Positions 5,010 to 14,139 of a stretch of DNA of 16,766 bases are shown here, one piece after another. Position 1 is the first letter of the stretch; the number at the start of each line of letters is the position of its first letter. The position numbers were made by a program, and so were the translations under genes. Below the pieces are notes generated by a model, which saw only the letters and a list, made by a program, of their open reading frames with translations, was not told the origin of the DNA and did not search any database. Source of the DNA: GCA-2687025 sp964473525 (GTDB taxonomy: Bacteria; Poribacteria; WGA-4E; GCA-2687025); NCBI GenBank assembly GCA_964473525.1, contig CAYYPK010000073.1, forward strand, positions 1 to 16,766. Reading direction: 5' to 3'.

Positions 5010-7928
5010 GTGGCGCAGGCAGAACGTACGCACACCTCCTACGCGCCCGCTCAGGTGCTCTGTATCGACCCGGGCGGCGGGCGCGCGACGGTCGCGGAGG
5101 CCCGTGCGCGCTGCGACGCGGCCAGGGCGGTCGTTTCGTCTCTCCCCACTTACCGCGCGGCGCGGGGGCACAGGGCGGCGGCTGTCGATGTCGCTGGAGA
5201 CATCGTCCTGGTCGCCCTCTTCGCTGACGACGTGAGTATCGTGACATGCGCGCGCGAGTTCGTCGAGAAGTGGCTCGCCGCTGGCCAGACAGGTCACCGC
5301 GTTGGAGCACACGTCGGGCCGGTCTCCCAAGCGGAGGAACTCGGCGCGACATCGACGGTCGAGGGCCCCGGCGCGTCTGTCGCGCGCGCGGTCATGGAGT
5401 GCGGCGACGTAGGCCACGTCTTGCTATCGGAGACGGTCGTGGTCGACGCGGCAGAACGGGCGTCGACCTCTGTCGTTGGCCGCGTGGAAGTGATGCCCGG
5501 TCTACCCCTGGAGCTCCTGAGCCTCGTCGAGGGAGATGTCGGGCGGGCGGAGGAGCCAACCCGCGCGGCGCAACTCAGCCAGGCACGGGCCGCTAGACTT
5601 GCGCCCCTCCCTCTCCCGTCGATGCCGGGGCGGTTCGTTGGGCGCGAGACGGAACTGTCCGGCATCGCCGACGCCCTGGACGAGGCAAGCATCGTGTCCC
5701 TGGTGGGGCCGGCTGGCGTCGGCAAGACGCGGCTTGCCATTGAGGCCGCGGGTCGCTCGGAGCCTGGCCGCCCGCATGGGCCGTGGTTCGCCGATCTGAC
5801 GGCCGTGTCGGAGCCGCTCGACGTAGCCTGGGCAATCGCACGAGCGGTGGGGCTTCGGGAGTTCGGCCGTGAGCCCACGCTCGACCGCCTCGCGCGCTAC
5901 CTGCGGCCCCAGGACGGGCTGCTCGTGCTGGACGCTTGCGAGGCAGTCGCTGACGCGACCGTGGAGGTCGTCGAGAAACTGACGTCGGAGTGCGGCGAGC
6001 TCAGCATCCTCGCGACCAGCCGCAAGCCACTGTCCTACGACGGCGCGCGTTGTATCCGCGTTGGCGGCTTCGCTGCTGCACGCGCGCCCACCACCGTCGA
6101 CGGGACGTGGGCCGACAGTCCCGCCGTGGAGCTGTTCGAACGCAAGGCGTATGAGGCGAACCGAGCGTTCCGCGTGACCGACGCGCTCGTGGATCCCATC
6201 GCCGAGATGTGCTCGGTCGCCGACGGGCGCCCAATGACCATTGGCCTGATCGCGGCGGCGACCGCCATGGAGACGTCGACTCCCGACAGGACGCTGGCCT
6301 CCGCATCTGAACGCTTGGGAGACGGGAGCCCCCAGGGCTCGGGCATCGTGGCGTGGGCGTGCGACCGCCTGCCCCGGCCCGCGCGTCACGCGCTACGGCG
6401 CCTGTCAGCCTTCGACGGCTGGTTCGGCGCGTCCGCCGCCGACGCCGTGAACGGCGACGTTCCTGTCCACGACCAGCTGGACCTCCTGACTCGCCGTGGC
6501 CTCCTGCTGACCGACGAGCGTGCACGGATGTACCGACTGGCCCGACCGGTGGCAGCGTACCTTCGCGAGGGAGCGCCGGACGACCACGCGTCGGCCGCGC
6601 TGCTGCGCGCCACGTACTATGCGTCGCCGATGTCGAGTCTGGCGGACGCCGAAGCCGACGAGGCGGAACGGGCTCTCGCCTGGTCAGCCGACAACAACCG
6701 CGAGCTCAGCGTGGCCCTGGCGACGCGGTTGTCATCCGCGTGGCGGGCGACGGGCGACTGGGAGCGCACGGACAGGTGGCTAAGTCGGCTCCTGGTTGAC
6801 CGAGACGGAGTGGCGGTCGATCTCTTGGCGCACGCGCTGACGGCGCGGTCACGGGCGCGTGTGGAACTGGCACGCGCCGACGAGGCGCTCGCGGATGCCG
6901 AGGAGGCCCTCGCCTTCGCGAGCTCCGTCGACGACCGCCAGGCCGTTGCCGCGGGGCGACAGACGCAAGGGCAGGCGCTCATCGCGGTCGGCGCCATCGA
7001 CGACGGCTTACGGCGTCACGAGCAGGCCCTCGCAACTCTCCGTCGCCTCGACATGCGCGCGGAAGAGGCAGACGCGCTGGCCGACCTGGCGGCTGGCAGC
7101 CTGCTGGCCGGCGATGCCGACAGGGCGATGGCTTGCTGCCTCGAAGGGCTGCGCGCCGCCGCGGAAGCGCCGTCGGCGACGGCCGAATCCAGCCTAATGC
7201 TGTTGCGTGGCATGGCGGCGGCTCAGTCCGGCCAATACACCCGCGCGCTGGACGCGTTCTCGGCGGCTCTCGCAGTCCACCGTCGCGTCGGAGCGGCACG
7301 TCACGAGGCGTCCAACCTGCTGTGGCAGGCGCGACTCGCCACTCGCGCCTCAGACCACCACTCCGCCGCCCTTTACCACGGCGTGCGAGTCGACGTGCTC
7401 GGCCGCGTCGGGTCGACCAACGACATCGCGCAGGCGCTACGGCTGGCGGCGGTGGCAGCCTGTCGCGGCAGCCGGCTGTTGGACGCAAGGCGGCTTGCCC
7501 GCGAAGAGGCACGCCTACGCGCGGCGTCCGGCAATGACGGCGAGGCGGCGCGAGCCCTACTTGTGAAAGCGTTCGCCGAGACGTCCGCTGGTGACACGGC
7601 GGCCGCGCGCGACACGCTCAAAGCAGTCCTGAGTGAGGCCGCCGACAACACGACGCAAGCCCTGTGTGTAGCTGGCCTTGGCGTGGCAGCGCACGGCGCG
7701 GGCGCGTTGGAGGAGGCCGCGACGTTACTCGCCGCGTCCGACCGGTGGTGGCGCGATAGCGACGGCGAGCCTGAAGAGCCGGTCGCGATGCTGTACGCCG
7801 CCGCCGCCGCGACCGCGCGTGTAGCCGTCTGGGACGCGATGCCCGGCGACGCCTACGGGCATGCGGCCACGCGAGGCGACGCGATGGACATACAAGCTGC
7901 CGCAGACTTCGCGCGCGGACGAGGCTGA
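5010..7928 (+). CDS. Degenerate cyclase domain – STAND/AAA ATPase – TPR-like signalling protein
   Basis: The 972-aa product has three parts. Residues ~15-180 resemble a class III nucleotide cyclase: G-D-I-V-L-V-A-L-F at 63-71, R-V-G-A-H-V-G-P-V at 97-105 and G-H-V-L-L-S-E-T at 135-142. The opening F-x-D-I-x-G-S-T metal-binding motif is absent, so it is probably a non-catalytic sensor or partner domain. Residues ~205-420 are a STAND/AAA ATPase (G-R-F-V-G-R-E at 207-213, Walker A G-P-A-G-V-G-K-T at 233-240, Walker B L-L-V-L-D at 304-308, L-A-T-S-R at 334-338, G-R-P-M at 406-409 in place of GLPL). The remainder is helical and TPR-like (570-910), with a closing D-A-Y-G-H-A-A-T-R-G-D-A-M segment typical of COG3903-type predicted ATPases. 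There is no HTH, so it is not a LuxR or SARP regulator itself. It likely assembles on signal binding through ATP-driven STAND switching. It converges on the histidine kinase with an 11-base gap. Confidence 0.85.
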   Translation: MAQAERTHTSYAPAQVLCIDPGGGRATVAEARARCDAARAVVSSLPTYRAARGHRAAAVDVAGDIVLVALFADDVSIVTCAREFVEKWLAAGQTGHRVGAHVGPVSQAEELGATSTVEGPGASVARAVMECGDVGHVLLSETVVVDAAERASTSVVGRVEVMPGLPLELLSLVEGDVGRAEEPTRAAQLSQARAARLAPLPLPSMPGRFVGRETELSGIADALDEASIVSLVGPAGVGKTRLAIEAAGRSEPGRPHGPWFADLTAVSEPLDVAWAIARAVGLREFGREPTLDRLARYLRPQDGLLVLDACEAVADATVEVVEKLTSECGELSILATSRKPLSYDGARCIRVGGFAAARAPTTVDGTWADSPAVELFERKAYEANRAFRVTDALVDPIAEMCSVADGRPMTIGLIAAATAMETSTPDRTLASASERLGDGSPQGSGIVAWACDRLPRPARHALRRLSAFDGWFGASAADAVNGDVPVHDQLDLLTRRGLLLTDERARMYRLARPVAAYLREGAPDDHASAALLRATYYASPMSSLADAEADEAERALAWSADNNRELSVALATRLSSAWRATGDWERTDRWLSRLLVDRDGVAVDLLAHALTARSRARVELARADEALADAEEALAFASSVDDRQAVAAGRQTQGQALIAVGAIDDGLRRHEQALATLRRLDMRAEEADALADLAAGSLLAGDADRAMACCLEGLRAAAEAPSATAESSLMLLRGMAAAQSGQYTRALDAFSAALAVHRRVGAARHEASNLLWQARLATRASDHHSAALYHGVRVDVLGRVGSTNDIAQALRLAAVAACRGSRLLDARRLAREEARLRAASGNDGEAARALLVKAFAETSAGDTAAARDTLKAVLSEAADNTTQALCVAGLGVAAHGAGALEEAATLLAASDRWWRDSDGEPEEPVAMLYAAAAATARVAVWDAMPGDAYGHAATRGDAMDIQAAADFARGRG

Positions 7929-7939
7929 GGCGCCGAGGG

Positions 7940-10900
7940 CTAGAGCGCGCCGTCGGTGGGTATCTCGATGAAGACAGCCGTGCCTTCGCCAGGACTGGAT
8001 TCGACGGAGACGGATCCGTGCAGCATGAGCGCACGTTCGTCCATCGCCAGCAGCCCGAACCGACCCTCCACGGGGCCAGCTAGAACCGCGTCGAGGTCGA
8101 AGCCCACGCCGTCGTCGTCGACCATCACCGAGACCAGCTCCGACGTGCTCGTCAGCACGACGCTCACGGACGATGCGTTGCTGTGTCGGACCGTATTCGT
8201 CAGGGCGGCGTGGACCATGCGGTACAGACCAACCTGACGCTCCTTGGACAGGTCCGGCTCGGCCCCTGTCGGAGTGGCCCGGAACGCCGTATGGACACGT
8301 GCCTGTTCGCCCAGCGTGACGAGGTCGCGCTCGAGGGCCGCCGCGAGACCCACGTCCTCCATGGAGCTGGGGTGCATGTCGAAGGCGATGCGCCGCACGG
8401 TTTCCAGCGTCTCGGATGTTTGCGTCCGGGCAGTCTCGATGAACTCGAACGCGTCTTCTATCGGCACCCGCTCCGCGGCGCGTAGCCCGAGGAGGACGGA
8501 CGTCAGTTCCTGCCCAACCTGGTCGTGCAACTCGCGCGCGATGCGCGCCTGCTCCTCCTCCTGCACGGTGACGATCCGCTGCACCAGCATCGCGCGCTGG
8601 CGTTCACTCTCGGTAAGGGCTTCCTGCGCCTGGACGAACTCCGTCACATCCCGGTTCACGCCGACCAACCCGACGACCTCGCCGTCGGCATCGTGCATCG
8701 GCACCTTCGTCACATGGGTCCAGATCGCGCTCCCCGGTTCCACCGTCGGTCCCATGTCCCGCTGGATCTTCCCTACCAGCGGCTCACCCGTCGCCAGTAT
8801 GCGGCTCTCCTCATCAAGGAACTCCTGCGCGGCTTCCTGCCCCTCAAGATCCGCGTCGGTGTACCCGATTGCGTCGGACGGCGTGGGCACAGCCAACTGC
8901 CTGGCGCTCACCTGGTTCACGCGGACGAATCGTGACTCGGTGTCCTTGAAGTAGATCGCGTCGGCGGCGCTGTCCATCAGGGACGCGAAGAGCTGACGCT
9001 CGTGGTCGAGGGCGTCTTGTGTGTGCCTGCGGGCTATAGCCAGCGCGATCTGCTGCCCCACGTACGTCATCATCTCGACATCTTGCGAGGAGTACGGATC
9101 GTCCATTCCCGGGTTGAGCATTCTCACAACGCCTAGCAACCGGTCCTCCACGACGAGTGGCACACCCAGCCACGCGGCGGCGTCCGCACCGTGCAATTTG
9201 ACATCGCCCTCCGCAGCCAATCTCTGAGACTCCGCGGCAGTGAGGTAGAGGGTTCGCCGACTGGTGGCCACCATCGCGGTGCGAGAGTCTGGGATGCGCG
9301 CGGCGGTCGTGAGCTCCTCGACAACGGCGCCCGCATCGACGCTGTACGCCATGGAGAACGAGTCTGGGTCTTGCGAATCCTGTAGCCAAATCGTGAAGCC
9401 TGGCGCGTCGATAATGCGCGACAGCGACTCGTATATGGTCGCGTAGAGCTCGTGCAAGTCACTGGCGGTCTGCGCTGCCTCGGACATTTCGTACAGGGCG
9501 GTTCGAACCGCCTCCGCGCGCCTTTCCTCCGTGATGTCCTCGATCATGTGAACGTCGTATATCTGCGCGCCACGATCGTCATACACCGCAGAGGAGGTGA
9601 CCCGACCCCACATCGACGATCCGTCCCGGCGAAGGTACCGCGCCTCCATTTGGAAGGTCGGCCTCTGCCCTCTCTCGAGCGCTCCGGTAGCTTGAGCCGG
9701 GCGGGCGAGGTCGTCTGGATGTACGATCTCGCGTAGGGGCGTCGACGCCAGATCCCCCTTCTCGTAGCCCAGCATCCCCGCCAGGGTGACATTCGCCTCG
9801 ACCACGCGGCGATCCCGGCCGACAATCGCCATACCCAAGGGGCTCTCGTCGAATAGGCGGCGGAACCGCTCCTCGCTCCGTCGCAGATCCTCTTGCGCGC
9901 GCCGTGGCGTGGTGACGTCCCTCGTCACGCCGACGATCCGCCAGCGGCCCTCCTCGGCAGCGCGTACGTAGACATCCTCGTGCAGCCAACGGAGTGACCC
10001 GTGGGCGTCGATGGCGCGGTAGTCCTGCGAATACTCCGTCTCGCCCGCGCGTAGCGCGTGTTCCGCGTAGGTGGCCATCCTCGCGGCGTCCTCCCGCAAC
10101 CGCGACGCGTACATCGCCTCCTCCAGCGTCGCGCCGTCGGCGACGTGTAGCGGCATCAATCGGTGTACGGCGTCCTCATGCAGCTGCTCAAATCGCCAGG
10201 TCAAGCCGTCGGGAGTGTCCTCGACCGTCGCCTCCCATAGCAGGCAGCGCGCGGTCATCACGACGCGTTCCAGGGAGTCGCGCGTGTCCTTATGCTCGTC
10301 CGCTTCCTGCCGCAGTTCCTCCGCGCGCGACTCGACGCGCTCTTCGAGCTCGACGTTCAGCTCCCGTAGCCTCTCCTGCGCGTCGAGCAGGTCCGTGACA
10401 TCTCGCGTGATGCCGACCAGCCCGACGGAATTCCCGGCTTCGTCGGCGAACGGTATCTTCGTGGACTGCACCCACCTGTCCATTCTGCCAGTGAAGATGT
10501 CGGGAAGAATCCGCCCCACGAGGGGCGCCCCGTTCTTCAGCGCTTCCTGCTCGGTCTCATACACCTCGCGCGCATCGTCGTCCGAGCGGAAGTCAAAGCC
10601 GGACAACCCCACGGCATCGGATGGGTCGTCGAGGCCGAGCGCGTCCGCCATGGCCTTGTTGATGCGGAGGAACTCCGAGTCTGGCGTCTTGAAGAACACG
10701 CGGTCGGGCACGTTATCCATGAGCGCCTGGAACAGGCGGCGCTCCTCCGCGAGCCGCTCATACGCCTGCTGTCGGCCTATCGCCGTGCCGACCTGTCCGG
10801 CGACGAACGTCAGCACCTCGACATCGTCCTCCGAGTACGGGGACGGATGCTCGTCGTCCTTCAGGCGCAGCACGCCGATACACCGGTCGTCCACGACCAT

Positions 10901-12079
10901 CGGCACGCCAACCCATGCGCCACCGCTGGACTCGCCGAGGTCGATCTCGCCTGCGTCCACCAGGGCGCGCGTCTCGTCCGCGCTGAAGCGCTGCGGGGCG
11001 CGCAGGTCGAGCACGCGTCGTGTACGAGCGTTTAGCACCTCGACGCGCACGCCAGCGTAGTCGTTCTCGGTGGACAGCCACGCGCCGTGCTCGGCCGATG
11101 CCGGATCGTCGACGTCGATCGCGTCGAGGAGGAGCACGGCCAGGTCGCAGGCGGTCATCAGCTTCGCCAGCGACCCGTGTGTCGCCCGCAGGAGATGTGG
11201 CAGACCGGCGCTGGCATGTGCCGCCTCCGATATCTCGTACATGACCTCGTGGCGGATCTGCGTGCGCCTGATGGCCGTGATGTCCTGGAATCCCACGGAC
11301 ACGCACGGGGAATCCACGGCGGGTTCGGCGACCCGGGACGCGTTCAGTAGGATCCACGCCTGGCGGCCGGTAGGCGGGCGAACGCGCATCTCGGCCTGCA
11401 CGGCCGGCCGCGACCCATCCAGCAGTCGATCCCACTCCGGTAGGGCTTCGCGGATGTCACCGGATACCAGGGGCGTCCAGGGCGTGATCGACCACGCGTC
11501 GCCGAGCTCGCGAGCGAAGGCGTGGAACGCGGGGTTGACTCGCAACACGTACCCGCGGCTGTCGACGAACGCCGTCGGCGTCGAGCTGGAATCGAACGCC
11601 GCGCGGAAGGGGGGCTCCGTGTCCGACAGAGCTTCACAGAGGACGTCGACAGGCAGGCTAAGGTCGGGGTCAATCTCCGCGAGCGCCCCGGCGGCCGCCA
11701 CACGCACGGTTCTGCTCGAGTCCCGCAGGGCCGCCACTAACGGACGTGTCGCCGTCGCCGCGGAGGAGCCCATTGAGCCCAGGGCGCCAGCGGCAGCTAC
11801 GCGTACCGCGGCACTGGAGTCGCTCAGGGCGGCGACAAGGGCGAGTGTGGCCTCGGCGGACGCGATCCGACCGAGTTGGGCAGCCGCTCGCGCGCGTTCC
11901 TCCCGATCACGGCCTCTATCCGCGAGTCGCTCGACCAGGCGCGCGGACTCCGCCGACCCCACGTGGGTCCCGTCGGGCTCGGGCAATGTGTCTTCCTTAC
12001 GCACTGCGTGTACGGGTGGGGCGAGATGGAACGAGGACACCACCAAGGGCATAGCGGGGTGCGTGCTACGGTAGTTCAT
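7940..12079 (-). CDS. Soluble HEAT–multi-PAS/GAF histidine kinase (HisKA_3 type)
   Basis: The 1379-aa product reads: HEAT-like repeats (~55-150, with V-R-V-A-A-A-G-A-L twice, at 92-100 and 125-133); PAS (~160-270); GAF (~275-437); PAS (~447-565); coiled coil (565-605); PAS (~605-725); PAS (~735-852); GAF (~856-1018); PAS (~1028-1150); HisKA_3 with phospho-acceptor His1185 in R-E-L-H-D-Q-V-G-Q; HATPase_c with N-box Asn1295, G1 D-D-G-V-G-F-D at 1322-1328 and G2 G-R-F-G-L-L-A-M at 1339-1346. It has no membrane segment, so it senses cytoplasmic signals. Such NarL-type kinases phosphorylate a LuxR-type regulator, but none is in the window. The N-box Glu is Ala1291, which may lower activity. ATG 12079 has no ribosome site but fits a leaderless transcript; TTG 11986, with AAGGA about 7 bases upstream, is an alternative start (1348 aa). 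The GAF-PAS block is duplicated internally. Confidence 0.9.
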   Translation of the reverse strand: MNYRSTHPAMPLVVSSFHLAPPVHAVRKEDTLPEPDGTHVGSAESARLVERLADRGRDREERARAAAQLGRIASAEATLALVAALSDSSAAVRVAAAGALGSMGSSAATATRPLVAALRDSSRTVRVAAAGALAEIDPDLSLPVDVLCEALSDTEPPFRAAFDSSSTPTAFVDSRGYVLRVNPAFHAFARELGDAWSITPWTPLVSGDIREALPEWDRLLDGSRPAVQAEMRVRPPTGRQAWILLNASRVAEPAVDSPCVSVGFQDITAIRRTQIRHEVMYEISEAAHASAGLPHLLRATHGSLAKLMTACDLAVLLLDAIDVDDPASAEHGAWLSTENDYAGVRVEVLNARTRRVLDLRAPQRFSADETRALVDAGEIDLGESSGGAWVGVPMVVDDRCIGVLRLKDDEHPSPYSEDDVEVLTFVAGQVGTAIGRQQAYERLAEERRLFQALMDNVPDRVFFKTPDSEFLRINKAMADALGLDDPSDAVGLSGFDFRSDDDAREVYETEQEALKNGAPLVGRILPDIFTGRMDRWVQSTKIPFADEAGNSVGLVGITRDVTDLLDAQERLRELNVELEERVESRAEELRQEADEHKDTRDSLERVVMTARCLLWEATVEDTPDGLTWRFEQLHEDAVHRLMPLHVADGATLEEAMYASRLREDAARMATYAEHALRAGETEYSQDYRAIDAHGSLRWLHEDVYVRAAEEGRWRIVGVTRDVTTPRRAQEDLRRSEERFRRLFDESPLGMAIVGRDRRVVEANVTLAGMLGYEKGDLASTPLREIVHPDDLARPAQATGALERGQRPTFQMEARYLRRDGSSMWGRVTSSAVYDDRGAQIYDVHMIEDITEERRAEAVRTALYEMSEAAQTASDLHELYATIYESLSRIIDAPGFTIWLQDSQDPDSFSMAYSVDAGAVVEELTTAARIPDSRTAMVATSRRTLYLTAAESQRLAAEGDVKLHGADAAAWLGVPLVVEDRLLGVVRMLNPGMDDPYSSQDVEMMTYVGQQIALAIARRHTQDALDHERQLFASLMDSAADAIYFKDTESRFVRVNQVSARQLAVPTPSDAIGYTDADLEGQEAAQEFLDEESRILATGEPLVGKIQRDMGPTVEPGSAIWTHVTKVPMHDADGEVVGLVGVNRDVTEFVQAQEALTESERQRAMLVQRIVTVQEEEQARIARELHDQVGQELTSVLLGLRAAERVPIEDAFEFIETARTQTSETLETVRRIAFDMHPSSMEDVGLAAALERDLVTLGEQARVHTAFRATPTGAEPDLSKERQVGLYRMVHAALTNTVRHSNASSVSVVLTSTSELVSVMVDDDGVGFDLDAVLAGPVEGRFGLLAMDERALMLHGSVSVESSPGEGTAVFIEIPTDGAL

Positions 12080-12085
12080 CGTACA

Positions 12086-12113
12086 ACAATAGTGGGCGGC
12101 GCGCATGGGCCAA
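12086..12113 (-). promoter_or_regulatory. Promoter candidate giving a leaderless kinase mRNA
   Basis: On the minus strand TTGGCC (12108-12113) and TATTGT (12086-12091) are 16 bases apart. Only 6 bases separate the -10 box from the kinase ATG at 12079, so transcription would start at or next to the ATG. This agrees with the lack of any Shine-Dalgarno sequence there. Confidence 0.35.
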
Positions 12114-12178
12114 CTGCGGAATGCCTTGACCTGGACGCACGCCGACGCCGCTACGCTACGCCACCCGCACGGCGCTCG

Positions 12179-12202
12179 CGCGGGCGGCAGCCGATGCCCG
12201 CG
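12179..12202 (-). terminator. Hairpin after the first DUF6785/DUF6784 gene
   Basis: CGCGGGC (12179-12185) and GCCCGCG (12196-12202) form a perfect 7-bp stem with a 10-base loop. It can be lengthened by GCTC/GAGC across a two-base bulge. It begins 14 bases after the stop of the transporter-like gene, the right place for a terminator, but no T-run follows. The rest of 12080-12216 holds only the kinase promoter candidate. Confidence 0.35.
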
Positions 12203-12216
12203 AGCCGACTCGGACG

Positions 12217-14139
12217 TCAGTGCCAAACCCCATACGTAGGCATATCCCACAGCAGGCCTATCAGGCTCCACACGCAGCCCATCGTGTAGTCTCCGAGCAG
12301 AATGCCGAGGAACAGCGGCGCCGCGGAGCGGTACGCTCTTACGCCTCCGAATCGTAGGATCGTGAGCTTGCAGGCCCAGGTGATGAACGTGGCGAACCAC
12401 AGCCCGATGAAGCCACCACCGGTTGTCAGAACGTACCCCGCGGGATGGAACGGGAACCAGAGGAAGCGCGACTTCAGGAACATGAGCAGCACGGCGAACG
12501 CGAAGCCTCCTGCCATCCCGGCCGCCTCCAGTGGACGAGCAGGGCGCGGATTGGCCACCCACGATTGGAGCCGGTTGTACGTCTCGTTCCCCATGTACAC
12601 GAGCCACCCGCGCGCGCGGTTGTCCGCGCCCATGCCGTAGAGCACGTGCAGGTATATCCAGAACGTGATGAGCGTGCCCGCGACCGTCGTCAGGCCAATG
12701 CCGATGAGCATGGCGCGAGGCCGGACCCCGCCGCGCTGGGCGATCCTGAGCGCCTCGAGTTGGCTGGGCATGGGGTGCGCTCGGAAGCAGCGCGCGAACG
12801 GGTACAGCAGCGTCATCAGAGACAGATTGCGCGCGCCGAAGACGCCCGTGCCGAGGCCTGCGACAAGCGTCCTCTCCGGGTCGGTGAGGATGACCTGATG
12901 CACGGGCGGCCCAACCTCCGCCCGCGAACGCGCGACACCTATCACCATGGGGAGGTACACCGCGAAGTAGAGCGCGAACACCCACCACGACATTCCGGCG
13001 GCGCCCCACACGACCCCAAGCGCGACAATGCCGCCGACCAGGCCGACGAGAGCGACGCGGTAGCTGACCGCCTCCCCCGCATCGAGCCAGCGGCCGTCGC
13101 CACCCTGGATGGCGTAACGTAGCATCTCCAGGAACCACCGACGCCCCAGCCACAGCGGAATCAGCCCCAGCGCCACCCATGCCCCGATGGACTGCTCGAA
13201 CCCGTAGTGGCGCTGCCCGCCCATCGCAACCACCAGAACGCGCCACAGTTGGGCGAGCACGTAGAAGAACCAGACCGAGAAAGACAGGTCCAGCGGCGTG
13301 AAGTACATCAACCCGATGACGAACGGGTAAAACGCCACGGATATGCCGCCCATCGCGCGCCACGGCGTGGTCGAGAAGGTGACGACGTGCAGGCCCTTGA
13401 TGGGGAGCGTCGGCACGAGAGGCTGAAGGAACGCCACGCCGTTCCACACGTCGAGGGCGGCCACGACGACGAAGCCGACCCACATCCAGCGGCTCTTGAA
13501 GAACCGCACCGGATCAGCGGTGAGCGACAGCGGCAACTGGGTGATGGGGTAACTCAGCTTCTCATGGTCGGCCCACTGACGTCTGAGAAGCACAGCCGTC
13601 AGCATGAAGACCGTCCACAGCAGGACGATGATGCCCGTCCACGCCAACACGGGCGCCGCCCACGCGCGCAGCGCGGTCTCCGTGTATAGGGACGCGTCGC
13701 CCTCGAAGTACCCGCGCAGCGCGGCGCGGTCCTTCACGACGAGCCAGTCGGGGAGGTGATGGCCGAAGAGCGCCGGCCACTCGTTCTCCGGGGTAGCGAA
13801 CCAGAAGACATGCTCCATCACCGGGAGCAGGTAGCCCATCATCGTGTGGCCGCTGATGGTGGTCAGGATAACGACCATCACGTACAGGAGGAGTATCTCC
13901 GCCCGCGTTGGGGCGAGAGGTGGCGCGATCCGTCGCAGGGCTCCGGCGCCGATCACGAGCAGGAAGAGCGTGAAGACGGCGTTGAAGAACAGCGACGCAA
14001 TGGTGAGTTGCGTCGAGTGCCACACCTCGCTCCCGAGCATCACCCACCACGAGTTGAGCGCGATGAGCGCGATACCGACAGGATATACCTGCCAGCGCAC
14101 GCCTTCTGGCCGCGGTGATGTCTTGGGTGACGAGCGCAT
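12217..14139 (-). CDS. Polytopic membrane protein, DUF6785/DUF6784 family (copy 1)
   Basis: The 640-aa product is dominated by hydrophobic segments (for example about 19-37, 45-67, 80-97, 165-186, 218-240, 265-282, 287-306, 362-402, 475-500, 545-560, 580-596 and 606-630), so it is an inner-membrane protein with about 12 or more helices. I recognise it as the DUF6785 (N-terminal) / DUF6784 (C-terminal) family, sometimes annotated as OPT-like transporter. Conserved features include H-E-K-L-S-Y-P-I-T-Q-L-P at 192-203, P-M-P-S-Q-L-E-A-L-R at 456-465 and the tail G-D-Y-T-M-G-C-V-W (616-624). The substrate is unknown. ATG 14139 is chosen because GGGAG lies 7 bases upstream and the next residues are a short cytoplasmic tail; the longer frame to 14328 has no such support. 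A close paralogue lies at 15343 onward. Monocistronic as far as seen. Confidence 0.85.
   Translation of the reverse strand: MRSSPKTSPRPEGVRWQVYPVGIALIALNSWWVMLGSEVWHSTQLTIASLFFNAVFTLFLLVIGAGALRRIAPPLAPTRAEILLLYVMVVILTTISGHTMMGYLLPVMEHVFWFATPENEWPALFGHHLPDWLVVKDRAALRGYFEGDASLYTETALRAWAAPVLAWTGIIVLLWTVFMLTAVLLRRQWADHEKLSYPITQLPLSLTADPVRFFKSRWMWVGFVVVAALDVWNGVAFLQPLVPTLPIKGLHVVTFSTTPWRAMGGISVAFYPFVIGLMYFTPLDLSFSVWFFYVLAQLWRVLVVAMGGQRHYGFEQSIGAWVALGLIPLWLGRRWFLEMLRYAIQGGDGRWLDAGEAVSYRVALVGLVGGIVALGVVWGAAGMSWWVFALYFAVYLPMVIGVARSRAEVGPPVHQVILTDPERTLVAGLGTGVFGARNLSLMTLLYPFARCFRAHPMPSQLEALRIAQRGGVRPRAMLIGIGLTTVAGTLITFWIYLHVLYGMGADNRARGWLVYMGNETYNRLQSWVANPRPARPLEAAGMAGGFAFAVLLMFLKSRFLWFPFHPAGYVLTTGGGFIGLWFATFITWACKLTILRFGGVRAYRSAAPLFLGILLGDYTMGCVWSLIGLLWDMPTYGVWH

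Noticed and set aside
12080..13483. Upstream extension of the histidine kinase to 1847 aa
   Set aside because: That stretch is a shifted-frame shadow of the same-strand transporter gene, rich in Arg and Gly with no recognisable features.
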